From the NCBI GenBank assembly GCA_963575645.1, contig OY754464.1, positions 6,076,001 through 6,140,000 of the forward strand: a stretch of 64,000 bases of DNA, given 5' to 3'. Both the position numbers and the translations under genes were made by a program. The stretch comes from Xanthostigma xanthostigma (lineage: Eukaryota > Arthropoda > Insecta > Raphidioptera > Raphidiidae). A model generated the notes under the pieces. That model ran no database searches. It was not told the DNA's origin and saw only the letters and a program-made list of their open reading frames with translations. Positions 1 through 12,203 of this stretch are shown piece after piece (the first letter of the stretch is position 1; each line of letters starts with the position of its first letter).

Positions 1-540
1 ATGAGTGTATGGTTAGAGTCTATCTCTTTCCGCGTAGTAGAAACAAATAGACCTCAACCACACTCTATCCTCCTCACTCATATGTTGCCAATCTCTATCT
101 CTCTCAATTAAATACACAGTAATAATTATTATCAATTAATTTACAGATGTGTGGAGTGTTATGATAAATAATTATTACTGTTTATTTAATTAATAAATTG
201 ATAACGTTTTTCTCAAATATTTTCTTATGTAACCTTACGAAAATTTTATATGAATTTATAAAAAAAATGGACATTTCAATAATGTAGAAATGTTTAAAGA
301 AAATGCATAATATACACTTTCGAGTTGAATTTGAAGTACAAAAAAAATATACCTCAGCAATTTCCTATAGTAATATCTCGAGTTGCACAAAAAACTGTTT
401 AAACATTTTTTTGTATTTGGTTTGGAAATTTGTACCTTATGGATTAATGAAAAAAAGTAGTACTTATGATGTTTTAGATATTTATCTAACGTTTCGGCAA
501 ATTTATTATCATCTTTGGAGATAATAAGCAGTCAAATAAT
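1..540. repeat. Dispersed AT-rich repeat, inverted relative of 10380-10780
   Basis: The segment 190-290 (GATAACGTTTTTCTCAAATA, ATGTAACCTTACGAAAATTT) and 318-390 (GAAGTACAAAAAAAATATAC) reappear inverted at 10420-10760 and partly at 23690-23760. A short palindrome on AGTAATAATTATT lies at 118-190. No gene is seen. Confidence 0.45.
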
Positions 541-1508
541 GAAGTACATTCTTAAATTTAAGATTGAATATTTTTTGATCACGGAATTCTTCATACTATT
601 GTTATTTTAACAATTTTTAACTATTGCAATTTAACATCGCCATGTTGGGCAGGAAACACTTCATAATTTGTATATTTTGTATTCTGTATTTGTATTTAAT
701 CAATTAATAATTTATAAATTAATAATAATAAAAAAATATTTTTTTGTATCTATTAGGATACATGAATTATTCATTGTTACCACTTTTGGTGAACGCACTG
801 TATATATAATTGTGCCAAAATGTACAGAGAGCTACGAAACGTCGAGAAATTTTGGTCTGATCCCTAAGTCCCGCTATCCGACCGACTCATGTGCCATTAT
901 GATAAATACAGTAATAATCATAAATATTGCTCTAATAGTTATTGGCGTAACTAGTAATCTAAGTCATTCATCGCGCTGACAGGTCATGACTTAGCCTACA
1001 AGTTGCGCCCATAATTTTATTCAACAATTGCGCGTTATTCATGTTTTAATTATAATGAGATGTTGTAAATATCTATTTATTTCTTTATAAAAAAAACTGT
1101 CAATACTAACAGCACCAAACAGCACGATTCAATGTTTTGGTTTGAGGTTAGCCGGTTATGAATAAACTCCATGTCGAAAACATTCGGCCTCTCAATGGGT
1201 AACAACGGAGTTGTTGTTACCTACTATTTCGTTACGACTCAGAAAATAGTTACGTTTATTTTCATTACTCCACAATGGCCGAGCTAGTAGGAATCTTCAT
1301 TGAGTTATGACAAGTAATTGTCACCAGTCGGTAAATGGCTATTTAGGGTTCGGTTTTTAGGCATGATAAAACATGAATAACGCGCATGAGTTGAATAAAA
1401 TATTGTAAGGTAGTACCTAATCACAGATATTTGTATCAACGAGTTGCAGTAAGCAACTTGTGATTTTCAGTCTCTGTGATTGAATCACAGGTATATAATA
1501 GCTGTGTT
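541..1508. other. No recognised feature
   Basis: AT-rich sequence with short open frames only. No repeat partner, splice-like exon or RNA signature could be found. Confidence 0.4.
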
Positions 1509-1706
1509 CCAACCTCTCTGCGAACGGTAATATTATAGTCACAATCACGCGCAGTATCTAAACGTGTTCCAACCGACATTAGAACGGTTCTAGAACAGTG
1601 TTCTTTATAGTACAAGGTCGACGCATGCGCACAAAACCGATACAAAACAGTTTCGTTTTAGCTACTGACTGCAGACTATAATATTACCGTTCGCAGAGAG
1701 GTTGAA
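1509..1706. mobile_element. Small MITE with 31-bp inverted ends
   Basis: CAACCTCTCTGCGAACGGTA at the left is mirrored by TACCGTTCGCAGAGAGGTTG at the right; the arms are about 31 bp and the total about 198 bp. No clear target duplication was seen. It holds an inner repeat of GTTCCAACCGACATT. Confidence 0.6.
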
Positions 1707-2906
1707 ACGTAACTTAAATATCGCTCCTCACTACTGACAATCATTCGTCTATCCACTGTACGTTTGTTAGATATCGGTGGATTTTACGTGTGTGTGTTTG
1801 TGTGTACGTATGTAGTAACAAGTTGGCACAGTCGTTCATCTTGTGCTGTTCCCAGTCCGTGCCGTAGCAACCCGTCACTACCACCACCGCCACAACCGCC
1901 ACCTCCACCAACGTTGCCGTAGTTCCCAGGATCTCATAGCTCAATTAACGCGGCCTTGTCACTGGGAAATTTTAAACTTTTTCTCGAACCGAACACGTGA
2001 TCTACCGTAATGGAAATGACAACATCCGTTAAAACTTGTAATTAATGATGGATGAGTACTCAAAAGATCCAGCGTCATTGCGTTGAGCCGAGATCCAAAC
2101 AACTGGCGTATAGGCTGTGTGCACGAAGCCTACTGGCGCCGCTAGTGGGTATAATAGAGAATTATTGAACTCACTGTTTATGGAAATCGCGACATGTTTC
2201 TATGGTGAAAATGAAAAAAATTTAGTTGGCCATGATGTGGCAAGAAAAATGTAATAAGTAAAACTTTATTATATATCATAAAATTCAGATTGTAAACCAT
2301 TATATAAATAGCATAACATACAAGGTACGTGAGAATTATTTATTTATCAATCATGACGTACAATATATAAATAATTAATTTGTTTACACTGACAGCGGAA
2401 CGTCAAATTATGGCGCCAATGGTCTTTATTTTACTTAATTCGCCATCAGCGAAACAGCCCGGAACACAACAAGCATTTACAGATCGCTTAGTTTTGCCCA
2501 TGTTTTCTTTTTAATCAAAAAACTTCATAAAATTATAACTATTTTCACTTTTATTGAACATTGCTCACTGACATATTACGGAAAATTTGAGCTTGAAGTT
2601 TTCCATAGTGCTCACCACAAACGCTCGCATCGAAAAATTTGTAACTCCGCCTCCTTGCACATTACCTACTTGACAAATATTTGTCACTTGCGGATATTTG
2701 CCACTGCGTACTAGTACAAATGTTTGACGCTGGTCAGTTCTTTTCTACAAGTCATACACCACTGGCGCGATCAATGGTTTATTAATGATTTTATTAATTA
2801 ACACTATATTTTAAATTAATAGTAAAATGTCAAACAGATATACAGTATTATCAAGCATATTGTACAATTCGACGAAAATGCCCATGAAAAAAGTATATAG
2901 GCTTTC
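1707..2906. other. Mostly unrecognised; CCA/CCG-rich tract at 1870-1915
   Basis: The tract CACTACCACCACCGCCACAA reads as a Gly-rich or Val-rich peptide depending on strand; it looks like simple-sequence expansion rather than a gene. Nothing else is supported. Confidence 0.35.
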
Positions 2907-2914
2907 GTCCAATT

Positions 2915-3434
2915 CAGAGGTCCCCAAACTTTTTTGTCTCGTAGACCACTTGCCATGTTTTTTGGTTTTGGGTAGACCCCCTGCTTATCTGATATTGATT
3001 TTTTGCAAATTCATTAATTTCAAATGTATTTTTGACAACCGGTATAGTGCTACTCACTTTGAACGATTTAAATTCATAACGGTAGTGAAATGTAGTGTGA
3101 AATGTTTAGTTTTATACATTTATTAATTAGATTCAAATTAAACGAATCAAATTAAAATTTATTTTCTGTTACATAAAATAACTAAGCAAAAAATAAATGA
3201 TTTTAGTGTGAGGGATGATAAATTTTCAACATTTGCCATCAATTTAGTAAGATTTAATCTTGAATCTCTTCGGTTAACGATGTCCAGTTTGTTTCTTTTT
3301 TTGTTAGGAGATTCACTATCGTTGACCCCCATTTTCATTTCATGGACCCCCAATTTTTTTTCCCGCTGACATGGACCCCTTGTAAGTTGTCGTTGACCCC
3401 TGGGGGTTGATATAGACGATTTTGGGAGTCACTG
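2915..3434 (-). mobile_element. Non-autonomous hAT element with transposase 3' remnant, TSD gtccaatt
   Basis: The 8-bp duplication GTCCAATT lies at 2907-2914 and 3435-3442. The ends CAGAGGTCCCCAAA and TTTGGGAGTCACTG are inverted repeats typical of hAT elements. On the minus strand it keeps the transposase C-terminus (NKKRNKLDIVNRRDSRLNL) and 3' UTR, so it is an internally deleted derivative. Copies lie at 47479 and 55179. Confidence 0.8.
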
Positions 3435-3442
3435 GTCCAATT

Positions 3443-4479
3443 GATGAATTGTAATTTAATAAGAGATCTGTAAATTCGACATACGCTGTTTTTCCTTTCG
3501 ACTCCGACAGGCATAATCTTTAAACGTGTTTTCTCTTAACTGAAAATCTCAAGCGGTGTGTCGAGAGAGCGGAACCAGTGCATGTCTGGTCGGAGCAGAC
3601 TTCACTAATGGATAGTTTTATGTACATTATAAAGATTTCCACTTTTAATTAAAACTCCTGGTGCTTTTGCTGACACAGCAACCAACTAGACATCTACAAA
3701 CTGTTCGCCAAGGGGTTAATCCCCTTTATATGTACCTACGTACGGTAACGTTTAATACCTTCCTCTTAGCGCGGAACTATTTACGGGAATTAAGTGGCAA
3801 CTTATCGGTAACCTTGTCTAGATTCCATTCTTATCCAAAATCGAACACGCAACATTTTTTATAATATTAATGAAGGGATACGCAGCTTTTAGTTCTTTTA
3901 AATGAATCTTCTTTAGCGACATTTTCTGTGACGTTAAATTGGAAATGGTTCAACAGTAGGTAATGTCAGCACATGCGTGATAGCAACTACGTCAAACTGT
4001 CAAAGTACTATATAATAGAATAAATAATTTATGTACAGTTGTATATTGTATACATCTACACATTTACGTAATGTATACATTGTTTGTATATACACGTGTA
4101 TTTATTACATTATGTATTTATATAAGTTTTCTTTTGTTTCAGGTAATATATTATGCAACCATATTTCTTACAAGCACTAAAATATTCGTAAGTATAGGTA
4201 CATAACTATTTTATTATTATTGAAGTGAAACTTATTTTTGAACTGTGCGATGAATTGGATTCATTATAACGAAAAGCAGCAATCAAAAACAAAGCATATT
4301 GTCGATGTAGTTTTTTGTGAAAGCAAGTTTCACTTATAAGTGTGTAGTGCAACCTACGCGGTTAATTTAATAATTCTATATATAAAATTAAAAAATTTTT
4401 GATTTTCGGATCTTTTTCTTTACTTGTGCTATGCAACCTTCTTTCGCGCCAAACAATTTTTCTAGGTTAACGGGGAACA
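3443..4479. other. No recognised feature
   Basis: AT-rich with TATA/TGTATA-rich stretches at 4020-4130. No supported gene or element. Confidence 0.4.
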
Positions 4480-5190
4480 TTAAAAGTTTTTATAAGTGAC
4501 AGAACTACCGTCGCTCTTAAAAACTTGGTGCTTACACTGCATTACTAAGAGCTGTTCTGTAAGCTTCAAAAGTATATTAAAGAATTCGATTTTTGTAATT
4601 TTTTTTTTCAAAGCAAAAAAATTGCGATTTTTGACGCAAACCGAAATCTTTCGGAACTTTGGAAAAATTATCATGTTTATAAAAAAAAAACACGCTGAAT
4701 GCATTGAGCACAAACAAACGTCTGTATGTATTTTGGTTTAGAAGTTATTTGCGTTTATAGTTTTCACAAAATCATATAAAACCTCCGAATGGACGTAGTT
4801 TCCAAACTAAAAGAAATACAGACGTTTGCTTACGCTCATTAAATTCAGCGTAGATATTTTTTCCTGTAAGCATTCTCAATTTCAAAAGTAGGTACTATAT
4901 AAAAGAATTCGTATTTTGTAATTTTTTCAAGGCATACCCCTTTTAAAAAAATGTGATTTTTGATGAAAACCGAAATCTTTCGGAACTGTGGCAAAATCAT
5001 CATGCATATAGAAAAAAACACGCTGATTCCGGCATGGCCATAAAACGTATATGTCGTCGAAAAAAACTTTCGAACTAAAAAAGATAGTATTTACAAGTAA
5101 CGCCACTGACTTAGTGGCCCACAAGCTAGTACTAAAAAAATAGTTAACAAAATTTGACCCACTTCTCAAAAAGGTTCGCCATCACTGGCC
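4480..5190. repeat. Two diverged direct copies of a dispersed repeat
   Basis: Segments at about 4560-4720 and 4890-5030 share AAAGAATTCG, TGTAATTTTTT, ACCGAAATCTTTCGGAAC and AAAAAACACGCTGA at an offset of about 340 bp. AAATCTTTCGGAAC is a small palindromic core. No coding signal. Confidence 0.45.
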
Positions 5191-5646
5191 TAGAACCTTC
5201 CCGAATAAACGGGATATCTAATTCAAGAAAAAAATTTCAAATCGGATTAGTGTTTTCTGCGATTAGCGCGTTCAAACACTCTCCAGCTTTAATATAGTTG
5301 CAAAGATTTTTAAGACGGCAGTAAAAAAAGAATCTTTTACTGTTTAGTGATCAGGAATTAGTGCTTTTACCCAATATTTTTTTCTATTAGTAAAATAATT
5401 TTGCATGCACAGCTGTTTTTATTACTGGTTCTTGTATTTCTTTTTTCAATTACTGCTTTGTTATATATATTTTTTATGACTTCTAAATTTACTTTTGTTC
5501 TGTTTATTATGATAATTAATTGCAAAATTGTGTTTACTTCATTGTTCGTTTGTTTTTTTTTTCAATATTAATGGTGCACTTAGTTTTTCCATATATTTTA
5601 TCCATAAAATTGTCGATGGTGCATTCGGTTAAGTAAGTCACGTTCA
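5191..5646. other. Decayed Helitron 5' end, otherwise unrecognised
   Basis: 5215-5300 carries GATTAGCGCGTTCAAACACT and a CCAGCTTTAATATAGTT segment resembling an inverted Helitron 5' end. The rest is AT-rich filler. Confidence 0.35.
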
Positions 5647-6261
5647 TCTATACTAATATATAAAGCTGAAGAGTTTGTTTGTTTGTTTGAACGCGCTAAT
5701 CTCAGGAACTACTGGTTCAAATTGAAAAAAAAAAATGTTTGTTGGATATACAATTTATCGAGGAAGGCTATAGGCTACATAAGATCACGCTACGACTATT
5801 AGGAGCGGAGCATTAATGAAAAATGTTGCAAAATGTATCTAAAAAATAAGCTTCTATTCAGGTGAAACGCACTAACTAAATATACTCATATTAGCGTTGG
5901 GCGTACACAACGACGGATGGCTCATTCGGTAGAGCATGCGACTGTCGATATCAGGGTCGTGGGTTCAAGCCCCACGTTGGGCGAAAATATTTTTATTTTT
6001 TTTTTATTTTCTACATTGCTTTTTTCTAAGGCTTACATTTAAATTTATTTTAATTTTATTTGATTGATTAAAAAAAATTATTAATTTAAAAAATTATAAA
6101 TACTGCTTTTTGTCGACTAAAGCTTTTAAACGGTCCCTCCGATCATCATGAAATTTGAACACAACATTTATCTCGGTAAACTAAGATGAATGTGTGTACT
6201 CATGTTCCTCCCTTCCCCATTCGTTCTTTTACACCCGGGTGAAACCGGACGGGACCGCTAA
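5647..6261 (+). mobile_element. Non-autonomous Helitron (615 bp)
   Basis: The 5' end is TCTATACTAATATATAAAGC preceded by A; the 3' end has the hairpin CCCGGGTGAAACCGG followed by GGGACCGCTAA and T. These fit Helitron rules (5'-TC, 3' hairpin plus CTRR, A/T target). It contains a tRNA-Lys-like segment and no coding capacity. Confidence 0.75.
5911..5983 (+). ncRNA. tRNA-Lys-like pseudo-tRNA inside Helitron
   Basis: The A box region TGGCTCATTCGGTAGAGCAT and B box region GGGTTCAAGCCCCACG with 3' TTGGGCG match the tRNA-Lys body. The anticodon loop reads CTGTCGA (anticodon GTC) on a mispaired stem, and the 5' acceptor strand does not pair. This is the best-preserved of the three copies; the boxes could still recruit Pol III (inference). 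Confidence 0.6.
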
Positions 6262-7145
6262 TTAGTTATATACCTAGTGGTCGGAATCGATTCAGAATGA
6301 CTTTTTCCATAAGTATGATTGTATAATATCAAACGAAACAGAACGAACTTATTTTTTATTTGTAAGACAGGGGAGCCCTTCTTACTTTTCCCGTTTTAAA
6401 AAAAAACTCAGAAAGCTATAACGTATTGTTTATACATACGACTTACAACTTATCATTAGACGTTTAGAAGTTATAGCGTTTTTAAGTTTTTCTCAAATAA
6501 TATAAGTAAATGTTCATATGTCTGAAACTAAAAGTGATGCAGGGTTGTACATGATCTTTAATCGATTAAGCTTGACTTTTTCTATAAGCTCGGTTAATAT
6601 AAAACGGGCCAAAAATTGATTTAAAAGTTGCAAATTTGCAAAACGCATGAAAACTTGAAATAATTTACGATATTTGGAAAAATATATAAATATATCAGAT
6701 ATGCTTAATATTGACGCGTCTTATAGAAAAAGGTAGGTACGCTGAATCGATTGAGCCTAGGTTCAAATTCGTATCTCGATTAGTTTAGAAGTTATGACGG
6801 TTTTAAATGCATAAAAATTTAAACAGTTTAAATTGGCTATATTTCCGAAACCAAAAGAGATACAGGATTGCGGATGGTCGGAATCGATTCAGATGGACTT
6901 TTTCCATAAGTATGTATAATATCAAACGAAACAAAGAGAACTTATTTTTCAATATTCTAAGAAGGGGGACCCTTAGCTTATTTTTCTCGTTTTAAATTAA
7001 AAAAAAAAAAAAAAAAAAAAACAAGAAATCGGTGAGTTATTGTTGACATACGACATATATAAGTGAGGTTATTCTTTTAGAAAAAATCGCGTTGAATCGA
7101 TTCCGACTACTCCCACCTCTGTATCATTAGTCGTTTAGAAGTTAT
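6262..7145. repeat. Diverged direct repeats around 6280 and 6875
   Basis: The block GGTCGGAATCGATTCAGA, then CTTTTTCCATAAGTATG and ATATCAAACGAAAC, occurs at 6280-6350 and 6873-6940, each followed by a CTTATTTTT..GGG..CCC segment. A 22-bp poly-A run lies near 7000. These are probably relics of one dispersed element. Confidence 0.4.
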
Positions 7146-7527
7146 GGCGTTTTTGCTAGATACGGCTTGAGTAATGAGCAGTCCACGAGTGTGTGGTCGA
7201 AGGGTGGCACTGATACGTAATCTGTTTCATTTGTCCCGCTATGCATATCAGACACACAGAGAACTTGTAAGTAATCCTTAATTCGTCGTTATTCTGCAGA
7301 ACGTTACCCGATGCGGAACGCGGAGACGCCAACCTATTTAAAAAAGGAGCCTCTGTAAATCCGGATTTTTTGGAAAATTGTCCACAAAAATTAATCAAGC
7401 ATTGTCAGATGGACACTTTTTCAGTTTCACCCCCTCCTTAACTCTACCATCCATACTTCACGAAAGAATGATAGTTCGGTACAATGTTTTAAGCGCGGGT
7501 CACACTAGGCTGGTTGTCAGCCGCGAG

Positions 7528-8065
7528 CAGCGTTGCCAGACGACCCGATTTTGGCGGGACGTCCCGATTTTTAAATCAAAATTAAATGTCCCGCGCGGGA
7601 CAGACTCAGTTCCGCTTTTCGGGGATAACTTTAAAAGAAGTTAAATCTTCACAGAAATATCATGAATAAGTAATTCTTATAAATAATTATTCTCTTATTG
7701 TAAGTTGCAATTTGTAACACTCACTCCACAGACTATTGTTTGAAATGCCATATTTTTCTAATGAATAAAACTTTTTTGATTTTGATTTCTGTTTTTTTTT
7801 TTTATTCTGAAGACTCAACTATTTAACGATAGGGTAAATCTGATTTAAAATATTATATTTTAATTAAAATACATTTTCTATGGCTATTTTTGCTATCTAT
7901 TGTCAGAAAACGTAATTTTAATTCAAATAAAAAATAAATAGGTGTTTGAAAACTTCTGATTATATACGTTTTTTTACTATGTCCCGCTTTCGACGAAAGA
8001 ATCCCGCTGTTTTCACTCAAAGAGTTCCAAAATCCCGACTTGACGAAAAAAAACTGGCAACGCTG
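7528..8065. mobile_element. Nested hAT-like element with CAGCGTTGCCAG ends
   Basis: CAGCGTTGCCAG at 7528 is mirrored by CTGGCAACGCTG ending at 8065. The interior has repeated GTCCCG/CCCGCG motifs at both ends. The 8-bp flanks do not match, so the target duplication is lost or the boundary is shifted. Confidence 0.5.
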
Positions 8066-8267
8066 ACGTGGACCCACAGAAGACATGCTTGCTGAAAGCG
8101 ACAACAAAATGGCAATTACAGCAATACTGCTGTAGCAAACTGGAGAGCAGTAGTGACCGAATTGGCAGCCACTACTCGCGGTAGACTAGCGAGTAGCAGC
8201 CGTAGTGTGACCGGGCTGCCCGCCGCTGCTTGCTGGTCCTACTGTCCGCCGCTGATCAGCAGCGGCT

Positions 8268-8470
8268 GGTATTTATTTTTTTTTATTTATTCTTTATTCC
8301 TTTAAATGTGTTTACATTTTTATCTGATTACAAAAACATTAAGAATTTTCTCACCCAACTTGGCAACCCAGTGCTAGAGTGGGAGCTCAACACTTGATCG
8401 GACATTATAAAACAACAAAAAAAATAAAAAGAAAACAAATATGTTAATGTTACAATCTTAATATAAGATA
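8268..8470 (-). repeat. LINE-like 3' end with poly-A tail, minus strand
   Basis: Read on the minus strand it ends in AATAAAGAATAAATAAAAAA after a mixed-composition stretch, like a 5'-truncated retroposon. It sits inside the TTA-type element at 7492. Family not identified. Confidence 0.4.
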
Positions 8471-8554
8471 AGCAGCCTAGTGTGACCCGCGCTTTAACAG
8501 TGACATCTTTCGGTACCAGTATCCAACATCGTGTCATCGAGTGGCGACATCGGC

Positions 8555-8835
8555 CATATAATATCCATTTACAATACGAATATAACAAACTTCTGAATCG
8601 CCTACAAACCAACATGGCGTCATTCTGCTCAGAGTCAGACAACAGACACGTTTTGCTCTGTGTTTATATCGACCTGTCACTGCGCGTGCACTAGATCTAT
8701 CCACAAAACAAGCTTGAAAAATAGTCTCGCGTGAAGCGAGCACTTGACAGCAGTCAAGAAAACCAGCGCTAGAAAACTAGTAGGCAAATGTAGCAAGGAA
8801 TAGCAGCGTTTCTATAGCCTCGTGTGCAGCGGTCT
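8555..8835. mobile_element. Fragment of the AGGCCGCTGCACACGAGGC MITE family
   Basis: It matches, inverted, the left half of the 35434 element (CCAACATGGCGTCATTCTG; end AGCCTCGTGTGCAGCGGTCT). Only one terminus is present. Confidence 0.55.
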
Positions 8836-9060
8836 TTAGTTTCGACGTGACTGTTGTAAACACGATCTACCGACTTGTACTCAGGTGACAAACAAGGTGA
8901 CGCGAGCTGCTACAACCGAGTGGGCTGTAATTTAATTTATATTTTGTGCCTTATGTGCGATTTTCTTTTACGCTTATACTTACAAAATAAACCATCTATG
9001 TAGATGTAGAAAGTAGATTTGTTACGTAATGCAGTTACAATGACCGTATCTGTGCCTTTT
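8836..9060. other. No recognised feature
   Basis: Unique-looking AT-rich sequence between two repeats; nothing supported. Confidence 0.35.
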
Positions 9061-9335
9061 TTAACCGACTTCAAAAAAATGAGGAGGTTGTATGTTCGAC
9101 TGTATTTATTTTTTTTCTTTTTTTTTATGTATGTTCACCGATTTCCCTGTCAATTATGGATCAATTTTCAAATTTTTTTTTATTCGAAAGAGTGCACTTC
9201 CGACGTGCTCCCATCGGAACCAAGTCAGGATCTGATGGTGGAATCCGGGGAAATCGAGGGAAACTCTCTAATTTTAAAGGCACGCATACTTGGCCTACCC
9301 ATTGCAATACTTTACCTAACACTAAAAAGAGAAAA
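9061..9335 (+). repeat. Lepidopteran-type AACCGACTTCAAAAAA repeat
   Basis: Begins TTAACCGACTTCAAAAAAAT, then GAGGAGGTTGTATGTTCGAC and a T-rich run ending ATGTATGTTCACCGAT, a start I recognise from many moth and butterfly genomes. A diverged copy lies at 54760-54960. Recognition is from memory, not a search. Confidence 0.5.
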
Positions 9336-9592
9336 ATAAAATATTTTTAACAAAAGAATTGAACCGACTTCAAAAAATATGCACTGAAAAGTAAAAAATA
9401 ATATTGATTGTTATTTTTGGAGTCGGTGTCAGCCAAAATCTATTCCGAGAACTAGAGACATGTAAGATTTAAATTGCTACTTTCGAATTCCGATGTGACA
9501 CCGACTCCAAAAACAACAATAATTATTATTTTTTAATTTTTAGTGCATATTTTTTGAAGTCGGTTCAATTTTTTTGTTAAAAATATTTTTAT
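9336..9592. mobile_element. Foldback MITE with AACCGACTTCAAAAAATATG arms
   Basis: Arms at about 9336-9460 and 9497-9592 are inverted copies covering GAACCGACTTC, TATGCACT and GGAGTCGGTGTCA. The loop is about 40 bp. It is adjacent to the related repeat at 9061. Confidence 0.6.
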
Positions 9593-9634
9593 CGACCCAA
9601 ATGAATAAAAATTGTAGCCGCATAATATTACTTT

Positions 9635-9830
9635 GTGTACCGAGCGGTGTAGAGTAAGTGGTGGGAGCACTAGACTCGCACTCGGGAGGTAAAGGGTTCG
9701 AATCCCGGCGGGGGCAGATGTGGATGGGACTTTTTACTGCTGCCTCTCGCCGAGAAACGGTAATTCCTGTACCGGCCATCTTGTTGAGGTTTTTCATGGT
9801 TTCTCTCAATAATTTCAGATAAATATCGAG
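9635..9830 (+). repeat. tRNA-derived SINE
   Basis: A tRNA-like head at 9641-9718 has a B box GGTTCGAATCC (9695-9705) and an A-box-like TAAGTGGTGGGAG, and ends CGGCGGGGGCA. A non-tRNA body follows (GATGTGGATGGGACTTTTTA, CTCGCCGAGAAACGGTAATT). The tail is degenerate and the end uncertain. Confidence 0.55.
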
Positions 9831-10380
9831 ATGGTTAAAAATGGCAAAAAATTTGCTTAACTTTTCCTAATGTCCCAAAATTCCTTCATTCGCCCATTGC
9901 TATTAATTAAGTAATTGAACTTTGAAGTTGAAGAAATGTTATCAAAAATAAGTAAAGCAAAGCTCAGAGCCGGCCCTGATATTTACCTAAATAAATACGT
10001 TATACAATACACATACGCGAGGAATGAGGATAAACGCTTTATCCAATTTGTATACTTTTTTTTGTTCTTTTGTATGGCTTCGCCGTTTTACTAAGGATTC
10101 TTTTTATGTAGGTTATACATTATTACGTAGACATAACATGAATACTTTATCGCTATTTTAATCCACCGCCGGAGAGATATCGTATTTTATTTTACCATTT
10201 TGAACATGAGCCGAGTAGGCTAGGTATTGGAACGGGATATTCGCTTAGTGCCCTTTGTTGTTATTAGAGCTGTAAAAGTAACGAGAAATTGTGTGCCCGT
10301 ATGCATTCGTTACTTAAAGAATCAGTACCCGTTACTTTCGTATCGTTACGTTACTCGTTACTTTTCATTCTTTTTTAGTG
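9831..10380. other. Unrecognised; GTTACTT-rich stretch at 10270-10370
   Basis: 10270-10370 repeats GTTACTT/CGTTAC motifs (a decayed inverted repeat is possible). No gene seen. Confidence 0.3.
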
Positions 10381-10483
10381 TCAAGTTTCAATAGTTTCTT
10401 TGTTCAACTCGAGATTTAGTATCGGTAAATGCTGAGGTATATTTTTTTTGTACTTCAAACTCAGCCTGAAGTGTAGAAGCATT

Positions 10484-10755
10484 TTTGTTTTTTAAATGGA
10501 AACACTTATATTTTTTCACATTTTTTAAATCTCCATTTTTTTTCTATAAATTCATTAATATTTACATAAGGTTACATAAGAAAATATTCGAGAAAAACAT
10601 TATTAATTTATTATATTTTGTTTTTTAAATGGAAACATACTTATATTTTTTCACATTTTTTAAATCTCCATTTTTTTCTCTATAAATTCATATAAAATTT
10701 TCATAAGGTTACATAAGAAAATATTCGAGAAAAACATTATCAATTTATTATAGAT
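10484..10755 (+). repeat. Tandem duplication of a 136-bp repeat segment
   Basis: TTGTTTTTTAAATGGAAACA through ATTCGAGAAAAACATTAT occurs at 10484-10618 and again at 10619-10755 with few differences. It is part of the family seen inverted at the window start. Confidence 0.65.
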
Positions 10756-11229
10756 ATGATTTATTCAATGCACTAAATAAATAGTCAATTTTAGCGACAT
10801 AAAAAAACTTACCAAAGATGTAGAGAAGTTTTGAATTATTTTGTTTTTTTGAATCAAGGTTATTTTTTTCTTGTGTTACATAACGTAAATCAGGCTCCTC
10901 CCTAGACATAACGAAACGTTACCTTACAGTACGTTATGTAATTTATAAATGCCCCCCTTTTATCTTAAAATGACTTAGGATATCCGAGTGGTGGCCTGAT
11001 TTAAAGTTACCACCCTACGTATTATTAGTTTTGAAATTGTAAACAATTGTTTGCTTAAAAGGATATACTCGACCGAAATACATAAAACAAGATTTATTCT
11101 CTGTATTTAGAATGAGCAACGAAACAATGAATCGGGAAACTCGAGGAATTTGGTTATTAAATCACAGATCATTATGCATACATATACAAAATAAATATGT
11201 ATATGTTACGTACAAATACCTTCGTCCAT

Positions 11230-11665
11230 TTATTATATAATTATTGTGGGGTAGCTCGACTTTTACACATAGAGCATTTAAAATTCAAAAAATGGCAGTT
11301 CGTATTTTGGCTAGGGCCGCACCTCGTGAACACTGCAAACCACTCTTCCGAAATTTCAAAATAATGACTTTACCATCCTTATTTAGGTTTATATCATTTA
11401 TTATTATATGCCAAAAAAAATCTACCATCTTTCAATAGAAACAATAACCATAATTATACAACGCGGAATAAGGAAGCTTTACGACTGCCTATGTGCCATC
11501 TAACTAGAACCCAGAACAGTTTTCACTACCTGGCCCAAAAATTTTTAGTTACCACAATCTGATAAGGATCTAAATGAGACAATTTTTAAAAAGAAAATTT
11601 AAAAAATCCTAACTGAAGCGTGCCTGTATGAAATCAGTGAATTTGATAAAATGTATTTTTAAATT
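11230..11665 (+). pseudogene. LINE reverse-transcriptase C-terminal remnant
   Basis: Across frames the + strand reads LLWGSSTFTHRAFKIQKMAV, then RILARAAPREHCKPLFRNFK and IMTLPSLFRF, and further on NNNHNYTTRNKEALRLP, HLTRTQNSFHYLAQKFF and EACLYEISEFD. This is the thumb and C-terminal region of jockey/CR1-like non-LTR retrotransposons, with stops and frameshifts. Upstream RT domains are absent, a 5' truncation. It is inactive. Confidence 0.65.
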
Positions 11666-11907
11666 GTATTGCACATACCGCTAAACTAGCGGTATGTGCT
11701 TTATTATCGCTTTGTGCGTCAGAGCTGACTTTCGTTCATAAAAGAAGTTATATCTAAGTTAATTTCACACGAAATCCATTCAAATTGAAGCTTTTTGAAA
11801 AGAGGAGATTCTAATCTATAAAACAGAACCATTTTTAAATCAATTCGAGTTCATAAATACTATTAAAATTGTAATTGAAAATCACAAACAGCAGTTGTCG
11901 GTTGGTC

Positions 11908-11952
11908 TGTACGTATGTACGTACGTACGTATGTACGTATGTACGTACGTCA
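11908..11952. repeat. (TACG/TATG)n microsatellite
   Basis: GTACGTATGTACGTACGTAC repeats for about 40 bp, a tetranucleotide array. Confidence 0.85.
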
Positions 11953-12203
11953 CGACTCTACAGATCGCAATTTTGGTCGGATTGCCTTGGGTTATATTTT
12001 ATTCACTTTGTTTACTATCAGACCAGAACCCTATTTAAATTCACTTAAATGTGTTCAGTAGTTTAATTTTTATAAACAGTTTTATTTTATTATTTTTGAC
12101 AGCTATTAGTTTAAAAAAACAATATAATTGCTGTGTAAATATAGTGTAATCCATAAAACAAGTGCTACACTTCTATACCGTGATAACACCACTACACGTA
12201 TTA

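Larger units (their letters stand above)
7492..8493. mobile_element. TIR element with TTA target duplication (Harbinger-like)
   Basis: TIRs AGCGCGGGTCACACTAGGCT (left) and AGCCTAGTGTGACCCGCGCT (right) are perfect inverted copies flanked by TTA at 7489-7491 and 8494-8496. The TTA duplication fits PIF/Harbinger-type MITEs. It carries two secondary insertions and no transposase. Confidence 0.75.

Noticed and set aside
5911..5983. Functional tRNA gene
   Set aside because: The acceptor and anticodon stems do not pair and the segment is part of a repeated Helitron.
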